DNA from: an uncultured Spirochaetota bacterium
Lineage (GTDB): Bacteria; Spirochaetota; Spirochaetia; JAFGXN01
Assembly: GCA_944388995.1 (NCBI GenBank)
Contig: CALXKN010000002.1
Location: 109,921 to 173,920, forward strand
Reading direction: 5' to 3'
DNA: 64,000 nt
Position numbers and translations under genes: made by a program. Below, piece after piece: positions 1-10,071 of this stretch. How positions within the stretch are numbered: the stretch's first letter is position 1; each line of letters begins with the position of its first letter. The notes beneath the pieces were generated by a model. That model searched no databases. It had not been told where the DNA came from and saw nothing but the letters and a program-made list of their open reading frames with translations.

Positions 1-1500
1 CGATTGAAACCGCCGCCGCATTCGGTTGGACGGTCGTCGGCTTTGACGGCAATCCGAATGCTGAAGCGGCCTCTCTCTGTGATCAATTCGAAACGGTCGA
101 CATCAGCGATACCGAAGCGGTTGTTTCCGCCGCTCAGACCATTGCCGAACGGCTGCCGATCGACGGAGTTTTCACTGCTGGTACTGATTTTTCGTACAGC
201 GTTGCCGTTACTGCTGAACGGCTCGGTCTGCCGGGACTTCCTCCGACGGTTGCTTTTCGCGCTTCCCACAAAGATGCCATGCGCGAATGTTTTTTGCAAA
301 ACGGAGTCTCTTCGCCGGCATTTGTGACGGCGGCTTCTCCCGCACAAAGTAGTGAAGCGCGGAAGCTGCCGTTGCCGCTGGTTGTCAAGCCGGTTGACAA
401 CATGGGCGGCCGCGGAACCGTCCGCATCGATCGTTATGAAGATCTGTCGGCAGCGGTCGAAGAAGCACTGAAATTTTCTCGAACAAAAACCGCTGTTATT
501 GAAGAGTTTATCGACGGTCCCGAATTCAGCTTAGACGGAATCGTGCAAAACGGAAAACTGATCGTTACCGGGTTCGCCGATCGAATCATTTGCTTTCCGC
601 CGTATTTTATCGAAACCGGACACACCATGCCGACAGCTGCCTCTGCCGAAATTCGCTCCGCCGTGATTGCTGAATTCGAAAAAGCGGTCGCTGCTCTGGG
701 TATTCGCGACGGCGCAGCCAAAGGAGACATTAAATACTCTCCGTCGCGGAAAAAAGCTGTCGTCGGAGAGGTGGCGGCGCGGCTTTCGGGTGGTTTTATG
801 TCGGGATGGACCTACCCTTATGCATCGGGAATCAACGTTACCGCTGCGGCGCTGCGGGTGGCTGTCGGATTGCCTGCTGCGTTGCCGCGCACCGAAAAAC
901 GGCGAGTCTCCGCCGAGCGGGCGTTTTTATCGGTTCCTGGTGAAGTTGTTTGCGTGGAGGGGCTTTGCTATGCGATGAAAATTCGCGGTGTCAGGCACGT
1001 GTTTTTACGCGTCAAATCAGGCGGCCGCGTTCGGTTTCCTCGGAATAATGTCGAAAAGTGCGGTAACGTTATTTCCGTTTCCCGCAGCCGCCGCAAAGCG
1101 GTGTGCGCCGCTGAAAAAGCCGCTGAAACGATTTTTGTTCGACTCAAACCGGGCGACCCCGAAACGGAAGCGTATCTGATTTACGGAAAAGGCGTTTTTG
1201 CGCCGCGTTTTACTCTCCGTAAAGCTCCTGCATATCAATTTTTTTACAAAAAAAGAGAAGAAAATTTTTCCGACCTCTTGATTTCATTCAGTCAAGAGCC
1301 GTTATTCATAGAAGAAAAGGATGATGCGGCATTCCGCGGCGGATTGAAACGTCTGAAACGGATGCGCATTTTTGCGGGGGAGAAAAAGGCAAACCTGATT
1401 CTAGGGGAACTGTTTTACCGCGTTTATTTGCGCGGCGGCGTGCAGGGAGCCGTTTGGCTGGCGGATACCGTCAGACATTTTTTTAAACTGGGGATATTGG

Positions 1501-2541
<1,041 letters not shown>

Positions 2542-2546
2542 AAAGG

Positions 2547-3071
2547 ATGAACGGAATAAAACGGAAGCGGCGCTTTTTCCGGAAAGAGGTTCTCTATTCG
2601 AAGCGGTTCCTGATTGCGGTTTCGGCCGCAACGGTGCTTCTGTTTGCGATTTCGGCCGTTCCGTTTATTGTGCGAACCGTTACGAGGCAGGAGTTTATCT
2701 TAACTTTTCCGAATCGGGACGGAAGTGAATTTTACCGGGAAGTCCGGTTAGCGCCCCGTTTTGATTCGCCTCGGGATCGTGTTGAAGAGCTTGTTAATCA
2801 ACTGATTCAAGGCTCTGTGTTGTTGGATCCGTACCCGATTTTTCCGTACACAACGCGGGTAAATCAGGTCGCAGTTACGGAGGACGGTATTTTGATTGAC
2901 CTCTCTTCGGAAGCTGCCGAAACGAAACTGCCGATTGAATCGGCAATGGAATTGGTAAAAAAGAACATTTCGGATAATTTTTCCGGATATGATTCAGTAA
3001 CGGTAACGGTCAACGGGAACGATCCCGTTGTTGTTAATAAATTATTGGAAGAGAAAGATTCGGAACATTAG
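2547..3071 (+). CDS. Membrane-anchored GerMN-like domain protein
   Basis: This is a 174-residue protein with a very basic N-terminus (residues 1-14, KRKRRFFRK), one membrane segment at about 21-43 and an extracytoplasmic domain. The domain has the GerMN pattern: an early strand, a helix with DRVEELVNQLIQGSVL, a PYPIFPYTTRVNQVAV turn, then GILIDLSSEA and a helical end with ESAMELVKKNI. GerMN domains were first described in the spore germination protein GerM and occur in envelope proteins of many bacteria; their function is not settled. The gene sits between the amidase and flaA, which suggests a role in wall or flagellar envelope assembly. That is inference. The family call is moderate, made from the pattern only. 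Confidence 0.6.
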   Translation: MNGIKRKRRFFRKEVLYSKRFLIAVSAATVLLFAISAVPFIVRTVTRQEFILTFPNRDGSEFYREVRLAPRFDSPRDRVEELVNQLIQGSVLLDPYPIFPYTTRVNQVAVTEDGILIDLSSEAAETKLPIESAMELVKKNISDNFSGYDSVTVTVNGNDPVVVNKLLEEKDSEH

Positions 3072-3080
3072 GAGGTTTTT

Positions 3081-4199
3081 ATGAAAAACAAATTCTTTCT
3101 TTTTATTCTCGTTTTCTTTTTGTCGGGCTCATTGACATTCGCGCAGGAGGCGCCGGTCGAGACCGAAACGGAAGAAACAACAGCGGAGCAGTCGGCTGAT
3201 CAGACGGCTGAAGCGGAAGCTGCCGAAACGGAGGATGCGGCTGACGAAGCCGGAACCGAAACTGCTGAAGCTGAAGAAGGTGCCGAAGGCGAAGCGCACA
3301 AAGCGACTTTGCTGGACTTTTCGCTTTTGACGGCGGGAGAAGAAGACGGTCAGAACCCCGATACGATTATCGAGTTGGCCGATTATTCCACCTACGCCCT
3401 GTCGGAAGAGGAGAGGGCTGAATTTGACGTTTCTCTGGCTATCGAGCAGTGGTCGGTCAAACTGAACTCTTCCGCCGCCTTCCCCGATACCATTGCCAAA
3501 TCAATGGTAAAGGAAGTGGAAGTGACCGATGCGGAAACGGTTTTCGGCAATGAAAAACTGGGCGTCGAAAATCCGGGTAAGGTTTTGGGTGTCCGCGCGA
3601 ATTTCCCGCAGGGAAGCCGCTATGCATATGCCGATATCGTTCCTCCGTTTGAGATTCCCGTTTACTACAAAAAACCGGGAACCGATGAGTATATGTTTCA
3701 GAACGGACGCGGAGCCATTGATAACGTGCGCTATATCAAAAAGATCTCAGCCGTTGTCTGCGGCCGTAATTACCCGCATAAGCTGCAGGTTGTTTTGCGC
3801 GATTCCGATTACAATGAAAAGGTTTACACAATCGGGGATTTCAATTTTACCGGCTGGCAGAGATTGGAGTGGGAAAACCCCAATTATATCGTCAATGTCA
3901 AAAACCGCGATTTGAAAAAAGAGCCGACCTATCCGATGCTGAACCGCAGCTGGAAAGTCATTGCTTTACGGATTGTGAAGGATATTCAGCATGAAGGCGG
4001 CGATTTCATCGGTTACATCAAACAGATTGATATCGAATATGATAAAGATGTCATTGAGCGCAATCTCGATATTGATGACGATGCCTACTGGAACATTGTC
4101 TCTGATTACAATGATTTTATGAGCGATTACAACTTCTCCCGTCTCGGTGAACAGTTGACGCTCGAATACATTGAAAAACAGAGAATGAACCAAAACTGA
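3081..4199 (+). CDS. flaA: FlaA-family flagellar filament outer layer (sheath) protein
   Basis: This is a 372-residue secreted protein with a signal peptide (residues 1-21, ending TFA-QE) and a strong SD (AGGAGG) 4 bases before the ATG. After cleavage comes an unusual stretch of about 55 residues made almost only of Glu, Ala, Thr and Asp. The spirochaete FlaA domain follows, with WSVKLNSSAAFPDT, GVRANFPQGSRYAYADIVPPF, AIDNVRYIKKISAVVCGRNYPH and a D/Y-rich C-terminus. FlaA proteins form the sheath around the FlaB core of the periplasmic flagella. The gene lies 22 bases before cheA and is likely transcribed with it, linking sheath supply and chemotaxis. The acidic N-terminal segment is longer than I would expect for a FlaA and may be a spacer or a binding surface. 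Confidence 0.85.
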   Translation: MKNKFFLFILVFFLSGSLTFAQEAPVETETEETTAEQSADQTAEAEAAETEDAADEAGTETAEAEEGAEGEAHKATLLDFSLLTAGEEDGQNPDTIIELADYSTYALSEEERAEFDVSLAIEQWSVKLNSSAAFPDTIAKSMVKEVEVTDAETVFGNEKLGVENPGKVLGVRANFPQGSRYAYADIVPPFEIPVYYKKPGTDEYMFQNGRGAIDNVRYIKKISAVVCGRNYPHKLQVVLRDSDYNEKVYTIGDFNFTGWQRLEWENPNYIVNVKNRDLKKEPTYPMLNRSWKVIALRIVKDIQHEGGDFIGYIKQIDIEYDKDVIERNLDIDDDAYWNIVSDYNDFMSDYNFSRLGEQLTLEYIEKQRMNQN

Positions 4200-4221
4200 A
4201 CGGCGCCCGACGGGACAAAAA

Positions 4222-6579
4222 ATGAGCGATTACCTTGATCCGAATAACGAAGAACTGTTAAACGACTTCTTTGAGGAAGCCGCCATTCAGATCGAGCAAC
4301 TGGAGCAGAATATTCTGGTTCTGGAAAACGATGCAACGGATAAGGATTGCATTGACGAACTGTTCCGCGCCGCCCATACGTTGAAAGGGGCGGCCGCGAC
4401 AGTCGCCATTACAGAACTGGCGGAACTGACGCATGCGCTCGAAGACGTTTTGGACGGAATCCGGGAAGGACGTCAGAGCGTAACAAGGCCGGTTGTCGAT
4501 GCGTTGCTGGTGGCCGTTGATGTGATTAAGTCGATGGTTGAATGCCGCATGGAAGGTTCCGTTTATGAAGATCAAGGTGTCGAAGAGCTGAAGACAAAAT
4601 TACATAATCTGACGGGAGGGACGGAAGCCGGCTTGTCGGCGCCTCCCGTCGTTTCTTCCCAAACGGCTGCCGCGGCCGATGACGCTGCGCCCGAACCGGC
4701 GCTGGATGAGGATGAATGGGAAGAGCTGCTGGAGCTTTTGGAAGGAGATCAAAAGCTCTACCAGGTGCGCGTTTTCTTCGACGAATCCGCGCTGATGAAT
4801 ACCATCGGCGGAATTCAGGTCTATGCAGCGCTGAAAAACGAAGGAACGATTTTAAAGACCACTCCCGATTTTGAAGCGCTGAACGAAGATGTGTTTTATC
4901 CCGATGTTTTTTATTTTGTGGCCAGCTCTGCCGGTCGGGATGAAATTATGGATTTGGTCTCTATTACGGATGTGACGACCGGCGCTCAAATTTCAGAATT
5001 GAACGAAGAAGCGTTCGAGCATTTCCGCTCCGCGCATACGGAAGCGGCCGCCGCCCCCGTTCAAAAACAGGAAAACAAAGCGCCCGCCGCTTCGGAAGCG
5101 GCGCCGGAAGCGGCGGCTTCCGAAGCGAAACAAAAACCCAAAACCGAGACTGACGCCGATAAGAAAAATAAGAAACAGAGTCAGTCGTCGATTTTACGGG
5201 TCGATTCCAAAAAAATCGACAGTCTGCTGAACATGATCAGCGAATCGGTTATCAACAAGTCAACCATCAATCAGGTCAGCGACGTTTATCATCAGCTGAT
5301 CGGCGATTTCCGCTCTTTGAACTCGAAGATGGAAACCGAGGTGACCGCTCTTCTTGATACAATGGACGATTACTCTGCCGTTGACGGTACCGATAAAGAA
5401 GTACTTGATCAATTACGGCGGTTCAGGGAACGTTGCGCCGAATTGTTTGATTCTTACGATCACTTCGAAGATAAATTCAAAAAAAATGCCGACGATTTGA
5501 AAAATTCCACTCAAAAGTTGGCTTTGAATACAAGCAGTCTGCAGGAAGGCATCATGCAGATTCGGATGGTGCCGATTTCAACGCTTTTTGCCCGGTTTCC
5601 CCGGCTTGTCCGCGATTTGTCCCATTCGCTGAGCAAAAAAACGGATCTGATCCTTGAAGGAGAGGATACCGAGTTGGACAAATCGATCGTGGAGGATCTG
5701 TTGGATCCTCTGATTCACTGTGTCCGCAACTCTTTGGATCACGGTTTGGAGAGCGCCGAAGAACGCGCCGCCGCCGGCAAACCGGAAACGGGAACCGTTG
5801 TCATGCGCGCCGGCAACGAAGGCAGCATGATCGTTATCGAGGTCAGCGACGACGGCGCCGGAATCGACGCCGAAAAGGTCAGACAGAAAGCGGTTGAAAA
5901 AGGCCTGATTGCGTCCGACGCCGTTCTGAGCGAACAGGAAGTTCACAATCTGATTTTCATGCCCGGTTTCTCAACCTCCGATACGGTTTCTTCGATTTCC
6001 GGCCGCGGCGTCGGACTGGACGTTGTCCGCACGCAAATCGAAAAGCTGAAAGGAACCATTCAGGTCAATTCGCGCAAAGGCGCTGGAACGTCGTTTATTA
6101 TCCGGCTGCCGCTGACGCTGGCTATTATCCAGGGGCTTTTGATCCGCAGCGCCGGTTCCAAATTCGTGATTCCGATCAATTCCGTCATTGACAGCCACCG
6201 GATTCTGAAAGAGGAGATTAAGCTGATTGAGGGGAAAGAAGTCTTTAAAATCCGGGATGAGCTGATTTATATTTTGAGACTGAACCGAATCTTCGGCCTT
6301 CCCGAACTCTCCGAAAAGAAAGACGGGGCTTACGAATACATGGTCATTGTCGGTAATGAAGAGCGGAAGATGGGACTGATTGTCGATTCGCTGCTGGGCG
6401 AGGAGGATGTCGTTATCAAGCCGCTGAAAGATAAATACTCCAAAACCTTCGGAATGGCCGGAGCCACTATTTTGGGCGACGGGAGCGTTTCTTTAATCAT
6501 TGATGTGCAGCAACTGTTGGAACGGATTCACTCTTTTGCAAGCGAATCGGATTTTGCTGTCGCGGAGGAGAGGCGATGA
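4222..6579 (+). CDS. cheA: Chemotaxis sensor histidine kinase CheA
   Basis: This 785-residue CheA has all standard domains. The HPt domain (P1) covers residues 1-105 with the phospho-accepting His52 in RAAHTLKGAAAT. A region around 165-275 fits the P2 response-regulator docking domain. An Ala/Glu/Lys-rich linker (about 275-320) follows, then the dimerisation domain (SSILRVDSKKIDSLLNMISE). The ATPase domain has DPLIHCVRNSLDHGLE (N box), DDGAGIDAEKV (G1) and GRGVGLDVV (G2). The C-terminal CheW-like domain starts around 640. The dimerisation region is longer than in enteric CheA, with an extra coiled-coil segment (about 350-425), as seen in spirochaete CheA proteins. CheA is activated by chemoreceptors and phosphorylates CheY. 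The gene overlaps cheW by 4 bases (ATGA), implying coupled translation. Confidence 0.97.
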   Translation: MSDYLDPNNEELLNDFFEEAAIQIEQLEQNILVLENDATDKDCIDELFRAAHTLKGAAATVAITELAELTHALEDVLDGIREGRQSVTRPVVDALLVAVDVIKSMVECRMEGSVYEDQGVEELKTKLHNLTGGTEAGLSAPPVVSSQTAAAADDAAPEPALDEDEWEELLELLEGDQKLYQVRVFFDESALMNTIGGIQVYAALKNEGTILKTTPDFEALNEDVFYPDVFYFVASSAGRDEIMDLVSITDVTTGAQISELNEEAFEHFRSAHTEAAAAPVQKQENKAPAASEAAPEAAASEAKQKPKTETDADKKNKKQSQSSILRVDSKKIDSLLNMISESVINKSTINQVSDVYHQLIGDFRSLNSKMETEVTALLDTMDDYSAVDGTDKEVLDQLRRFRERCAELFDSYDHFEDKFKKNADDLKNSTQKLALNTSSLQEGIMQIRMVPISTLFARFPRLVRDLSHSLSKKTDLILEGEDTELDKSIVEDLLDPLIHCVRNSLDHGLESAEERAAAGKPETGTVVMRAGNEGSMIVIEVSDDGAGIDAEKVRQKAVEKGLIASDAVLSEQEVHNLIFMPGFSTSDTVSSISGRGVGLDVVRTQIEKLKGTIQVNSRKGAGTSFIIRLPLTLAIIQGLLIRSAGSKFVIPINSVIDSHRILKEEIKLIEGKEVFKIRDELIYILRLNRIFGLPELSEKKDGAYEYMVIVGNEERKMGLIVDSLLGEEDVVIKPLKDKYSKTFGMAGATILGDGSVSLIIDVQQLLERIHSFASESDFAVAEERR

Positions 6580-8024
6580 GCCGAGAGGAAATTGAGTTGA
6601 AGGCAGAGGCTTCTTCTGCAGCCGGAAATCCGGAAAACTCCGAACTGAAAATGATTACTTTTACTCTTGCGGATAAAGATTACGGAATTGACATCATGCA
6701 GGTAAAAGAGATTTCAAGGATGATGGAGTTTACCTATATTCCGAACGCTCCGTTTTATGTGCGCGGAGTTTATAATTTGCGCGGCGAAATCATCAGTGTC
6801 ATCGATTTGCGGCTTCTGTTTCATCTGCCGGTTCCCGAAAAAGAGCCTGCCGCTTCGGATGAAGATGTTGAAAATTTGATTGTGCTGCAGTTCGGCGATT
6901 ATTATCTTGGCGTCGTGGTTGACCGCGTGGATAAAGTTTGTTCTGTCCGGGCTGCGGATGTTCAGCCTGTCCATCCTCTTTTTTCCGATATCAGCATTAA
7001 GTATATTAATGGACTGGCGCATTACGACGGACGGTTGTATATTTTATTGAATGTCGGTTTATTGGCGGACAGCGAATCAGCCGGCGGTTTTATTTCGGCA
7101 GTCTCTTCGTCCGATACCGTTAAGCCTGTCGGGCATCGGACTGTCGCTGCCCCGGAAGCGCCGGTTTCGGATGAAGGCAAAGGAGGGGCGTTGCCTGTGC
7201 CTGAGGCGGGTGAAAACGATTGCGAAACGGACAGTGCGGAAATTCCCGAAGGCAGTTTCCCTGAAAGCCGGAGCGATTCCGTCGGTGAATCGGATAATGA
7301 AAAATCTTTTGCCGCTTTTACGGAAGGTCTGGAGACTTTTTGCGGATTTTATATCAACGACTGGAACCGACAGGCGATCCGCGACATTTTTTTCCGTTAC
7401 ATTGAAGAAAACGGCTCCGCTCCCGTATTCCGGACTGCGGTCGAATACAGTCAGTTAATGCCGTTTCTGAATCCGCAGGAGGAATCTCTTTGGCCGAACG
7501 AGTACTTTGATGCGGTGAAATCGCTGAATCCGGATTTCTCGGGAAAGCATTTCAATGTCTGGAGTTCATGGTGCGGTTACGGATACGATGCCTACTCGGT
7601 AGCGGCTGCTTTTTTGAGCATTGATGAAAATCTGCCCTTGCGAGTGTGGGCAACGGATGACGATCTTCTGAAAATTTCGATGGGGCCGAATCTGACGGTT
7701 CAAAATGTTGATCCTGCCACTCCTTTGATTGATTATGTGGAAGAGACAAAAAGCGGTTTCAAATTCAAAAAACTCCTTGCGGAAAAACTGCTTTTCGAGT
7801 ATCATAGTATTGAAAACGGGAATCCGTTTCCGAAAATGAAATTTATTGTTGCAAAAGGGAAAATTTCGTATTATAATAAAGAAACAGCTGGGAAAATTAT
7901 CGGGGAATTGTATGCAAAGTCGGACAGCGGCAGTTACATTATGACGGCCGATTACGAATCCCTTCCCGAATCGGATTTTCGTTTGGTTTATTCCGGTTCG
8001 ATACGGATTTTTCAGCGAATATAA
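6576..8024 (+). CDS. cheW: CheW coupling protein fused to a CheR-like domain
   Basis: This is a 482-residue protein, about three times the size of a plain CheW. Residues ~24-165 are a CheW domain (ITFTLADKDYGIDIMQVKEI, FYVRGVYNLRGEIISVIDLR, VDRVDKV). An acidic, Ser/Glu-rich linker of about 80 residues follows. Residues ~245-482 resemble a CheR methyltransferase: the FxxYIEENGS-type N-part, and WSSWCGYGYDAYSVA where true CheR has a WSAxCSTGEEPYS SAM-binding loop. The motif lacks the glutamate, so methyl transfer may be lost or altered. CheW-CheR-like fusions are known in treponemes, where they sit in the receptor arrays. The gene lies between cheA (ATGA overlap) and cheX. The role is most likely structural coupling of kinase and receptors with an extra array contact. 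Confidence 0.92.
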   Translation: MSREEIELKAEASSAAGNPENSELKMITFTLADKDYGIDIMQVKEISRMMEFTYIPNAPFYVRGVYNLRGEIISVIDLRLLFHLPVPEKEPAASDEDVENLIVLQFGDYYLGVVVDRVDKVCSVRAADVQPVHPLFSDISIKYINGLAHYDGRLYILLNVGLLADSESAGGFISAVSSSDTVKPVGHRTVAAPEAPVSDEGKGGALPVPEAGENDCETDSAEIPEGSFPESRSDSVGESDNEKSFAAFTEGLETFCGFYINDWNRQAIRDIFFRYIEENGSAPVFRTAVEYSQLMPFLNPQEESLWPNEYFDAVKSLNPDFSGKHFNVWSSWCGYGYDAYSVAAAFLSIDENLPLRVWATDDDLLKISMGPNLTVQNVDPATPLIDYVEETKSGFKFKKLLAEKLLFEYHSIENGNPFPKMKFIVAKGKISYYNKETAGKIIGELYAKSDSGSYIMTADYESLPESDFRLVYSGSIRIFQRI

Positions 8025-8042
8025 ATAAGGAGAAAGTGTTTA

Positions 8043-8507
8043 ATGCGAGTGGAATACGTCAATCCGTTTGTTGAAGCGGCTTTCAACACTATTAAAACGG
8101 TTTTAGGTGTTGATATTGTGCGCGGCAAACTGTATTTAAAAGATACGTCTCAGCCGGTATTGGGTGTTGCCGTTTTGGTCGGTCTGGCCGGCGACGTCGA
8201 GGGCCGCGTGATTTTCGATATGGAGCGGGAGACTGCTCTGAAAATTGCCTCCGATATGAACGGTGAAACTTTGACGGAGATGGATGAACTGGTCAAAGCA
8301 ACTATCATGGAGTTGGGAAATATGATTACGGCGACGGCTGTGACGCGGCTTCAGGATTTGGGCTTTTCATTTGATTTGACGCCGCCCGTTTTGTTTTCCG
8401 GTGAGAAAATGGAGTTGTCGAATTCCGGTGTTGAAGCGTTAATCGTTCCGGTTGATCTGCCGCAAGGCCGTCTGGAAATTAATGTTGCCATAAGAGAACG
8501 AATCTAA
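8043..8507 (+). CDS. cheX: CheY-P phosphatase CheX
   Basis: This is a 154-residue protein of the CheC/CheX/FliY family. It has the alternating pattern of CheX: VNPFVEAAFNTIKTVLGVDIVRGKL at the N-terminus, then GDVEGRVIFDMERETALKIASDMNGE, and the catalytic-type ELVKATIMELGNMITATA helix with conserved Glu and Asn (E..xN). CheX dimers remove phosphate from CheY-P and are the main CheY phosphatase in spirochaetes, which lack CheZ. An SD (AAGGAGAAA) lies 8 bases before the ATG. The gene is 18 bases after cheW and 16 bases before cheY, giving the A-W-X-Y order typical of Treponema. Confidence 0.95.
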   Translation: MRVEYVNPFVEAAFNTIKTVLGVDIVRGKLYLKDTSQPVLGVAVLVGLAGDVEGRVIFDMERETALKIASDMNGETLTEMDELVKATIMELGNMITATAVTRLQDLGFSFDLTPPVLFSGEKMELSNSGVEALIVPVDLPQGRLEINVAIRERI

Positions 8508-8523
8508 TTAAGGGAGAGAAAAA

Positions 8524-8961
8524 GTGATTGCGAAAGGTGATTTAACGGGAATCAATGTTTCAAGAAAGGCCAGCGGCATCAAGCCGACGGGAGAGCCGAT
8601 TCGTGTTTTGATTGTCGATGATTCGATGTTCGTCACGAAACAAATCACTCAGATTTTGAGTTCCGAAGGGTTTGTTGTGGCGGCGACGGCGGCCGACGGA
8701 AAAGAAGGGCTGGATAAATACAAAGAGTTGTACCCCGATATCGATTTGGTCACGATGGACATCACAATGCCGAATATGGACGGGGTGACGGCTCTGGAAA
8801 AAATCATGGAATTTGACAAGAACGCGAAGGTGATTATGGTTTCGGCGTTGGGAAAACAGGATTTGGTCAAGAAGTCGCTGTTGTTGGGCGCCAAAAACTA
8901 CATCGTCAAACCGTTGGACCGGGTGAAGGTTCTTGAAAGAATTTCGTCCGTTCTGAAATAA
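8524..8961 (+). CDS. cheY: Chemotaxis response regulator CheY
   Basis: This is a single-domain receiver of 145 residues with an N-terminal extension of about 25 residues before the first strand (IRVLIVDDSMF). The acidic pocket is Asp32/Asp33, the phospho-acceptor is Asp79 in VTMDITMPNMDG, the switch residue is Ser107 in VMVSALG and the invariant lysine is Lys129 in IVKPLD. CheY-P binds the flagellar switch. The start is GTG at 8524, set by the SD GGGAGAG just upstream; no ATG lies between that SD and the receiver fold. The gene ends the che operon; its stop is directly abutted by the stop of the convergent neuB-like gene, and its terminator lies inside that gene (8996-9030). Confidence 0.96.
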   Translation: MIAKGDLTGINVSRKASGIKPTGEPIRVLIVDDSMFVTKQITQILSSEGFVVAATAADGKEGLDKYKELYPDIDLVTMDITMPNMDGVTALEKIMEFDKNAKVIMVSALGKQDLVKKSLLLGAKNYIVKPLDRVKVLERISSVLK

Positions 8962-10071
8962 TCACCGTTTTTTCAGCATATTCATGAGAATACCGCTGCC
9001 GTTCGGAATCGGAACGGCGGCTTTTTTTTTCATTGCCGCCGCGTACTGCTTCGGCGGCAGTCCGGGACGGAGATTGTGTTCGCTGCGCAGAAGGGCGCAG
9101 TTTTTTTCGCAAAGCGCTTCCCCGGGAAGAATGTCGGAAACCGCCAGCAGGGAGCGGTTGGTGGTGCGGTAAATCGCCTTTTCCTCAGGCGTCAGCTTTT
9201 TCTTCCGCGAGCCCTGAATTTGACGGATCCGTTTTGCCCCGAATTCCGCCCGGACCGCGCAAAGCCGTTCGTCCCGGCTTAAGGGATCAAGCCGGCGCAG
9301 CGCCTTTACCATCTGCGTCAGTTGTTTCGGTTCGAGGGCGAACGGATCGTCGAGCCCGTTTCCTCCGCGCGCGAGTGTCAGGTGTTTTTCGATGACCGCC
9401 GCGCCGCAGGCGGACGCCGTCATCGGAACAAGCAGCGGATCTTCGCTGTGGTCGGAAAAGCCGGTGACGCGCCGGAAACGGCGGGCAAGCTGCGCCATGG
9501 CGGCAAGTCCGGCCTCTTCGGGCGGCATCGGATAGCGGGTTACGCAGTGAAGCAGTACGGCCGGTGAGTCGATGAATTTCAGGGCGTCGCGGATGTCGGC
9601 AGGCGTTGAGACTCCGGTTGAAACGAAAAGCGGTACGCCGCTTCCGCGGAAACAGGCGAGCATCGGGTAGTGGTTCAGTTCGGGGGAGGCGATTTTGACG
9701 GCGGCCGGATTCAGTGATAAAAGCCGGCGCGCGCTCTGCGGTCCGAACGGCGAACAGAGGAAAAGAATGTCCGTGCGGCGGCAGTATGCCTCCAGCTCTT
9801 CGTAGAACTCAAACGGCTGTTCCAAACTGCGGAAACGCCGGTAGATGTCGACCGTTTTCCCGAGAAGAGGAAAAGCGCCGGCTTTCGGATGAACGATTTC
9901 ATCGGCGATGACATACTGAAACTTAACGCAGTCGGCGCCCGCTTCGCGGGCGGCGTCAATCAATTCGAACGCTTTTTGGAGCGAGCCGTTGTGAGCCGTT
10001 CCCGCTTCGGCGATGATGAAAACCGGCGCGCCGCCGCCGATTGGCCGGCCGGCGACTTTTATTTGCGGCAT
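8962..10071 (-). CDS. NeuB/SpsE-family nonulosonic acid synthase
   Basis: This 369-residue protein matches the N-acetylneuraminate synthase family. An aldolase-type TIM barrel starts with FIIAEAGTAHNGSLQKAFELI and includes DCVKFQYV, VKIASPELNHYPML, LFVSTGVS, LLHCVTRYPMP, GFSDHSEDPL and AVIEKHLTL, and a SAF (antifreeze-like) domain follows (RSLLAVSDILPGEALCEKNCALLR). These enzymes condense phosphoenolpyruvate with an amino-hexose to give sialic, legionaminic or pseudaminic acid. The product cannot be told from sequence. No partner genes (epimerase, CMP-transferase) are in the window. The ATG at 10071 lies inside serS, overlapping it by 13 bases in another frame, so it depends on the serS transcript. 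The position beside chemotaxis genes hints at flagellin or surface glycosylation, which is inference. Confidence 0.85.
   Translation of the reverse strand: MPQIKVAGRPIGGGAPVFIIAEAGTAHNGSLQKAFELIDAAREAGADCVKFQYVIADEIVHPKAGAFPLLGKTVDIYRRFRSLEQPFEFYEELEAYCRRTDILFLCSPFGPQSARRLLSLNPAAVKIASPELNHYPMLACFRGSGVPLFVSTGVSTPADIRDALKFIDSPAVLLHCVTRYPMPPEEAGLAAMAQLARRFRRVTGFSDHSEDPLLVPMTASACGAAVIEKHLTLARGGNGLDDPFALEPKQLTQMVKALRRLDPLSRDERLCAVRAEFGAKRIRQIQGSRKKKLTPEEKAIYRTTNRSLLAVSDILPGEALCEKNCALLRSEHNLRPGLPPKQYAAAMKKKAAVPIPNGSGILMNMLKKR
8996..9030 (+). terminator. Intrinsic terminator of the che operon, inside neuB
   Basis: Perfect GCCGTTC/GAACGGC stem (8998-9004 with 9012-9018), extendable by two pairs, followed by C and nine T at 9022-9030. 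It lies 35 bases after the cheY stop but within the coding region of the convergent neuB-like gene, where the T tract encodes a lysine run near the C-terminus. Confidence 0.85.
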
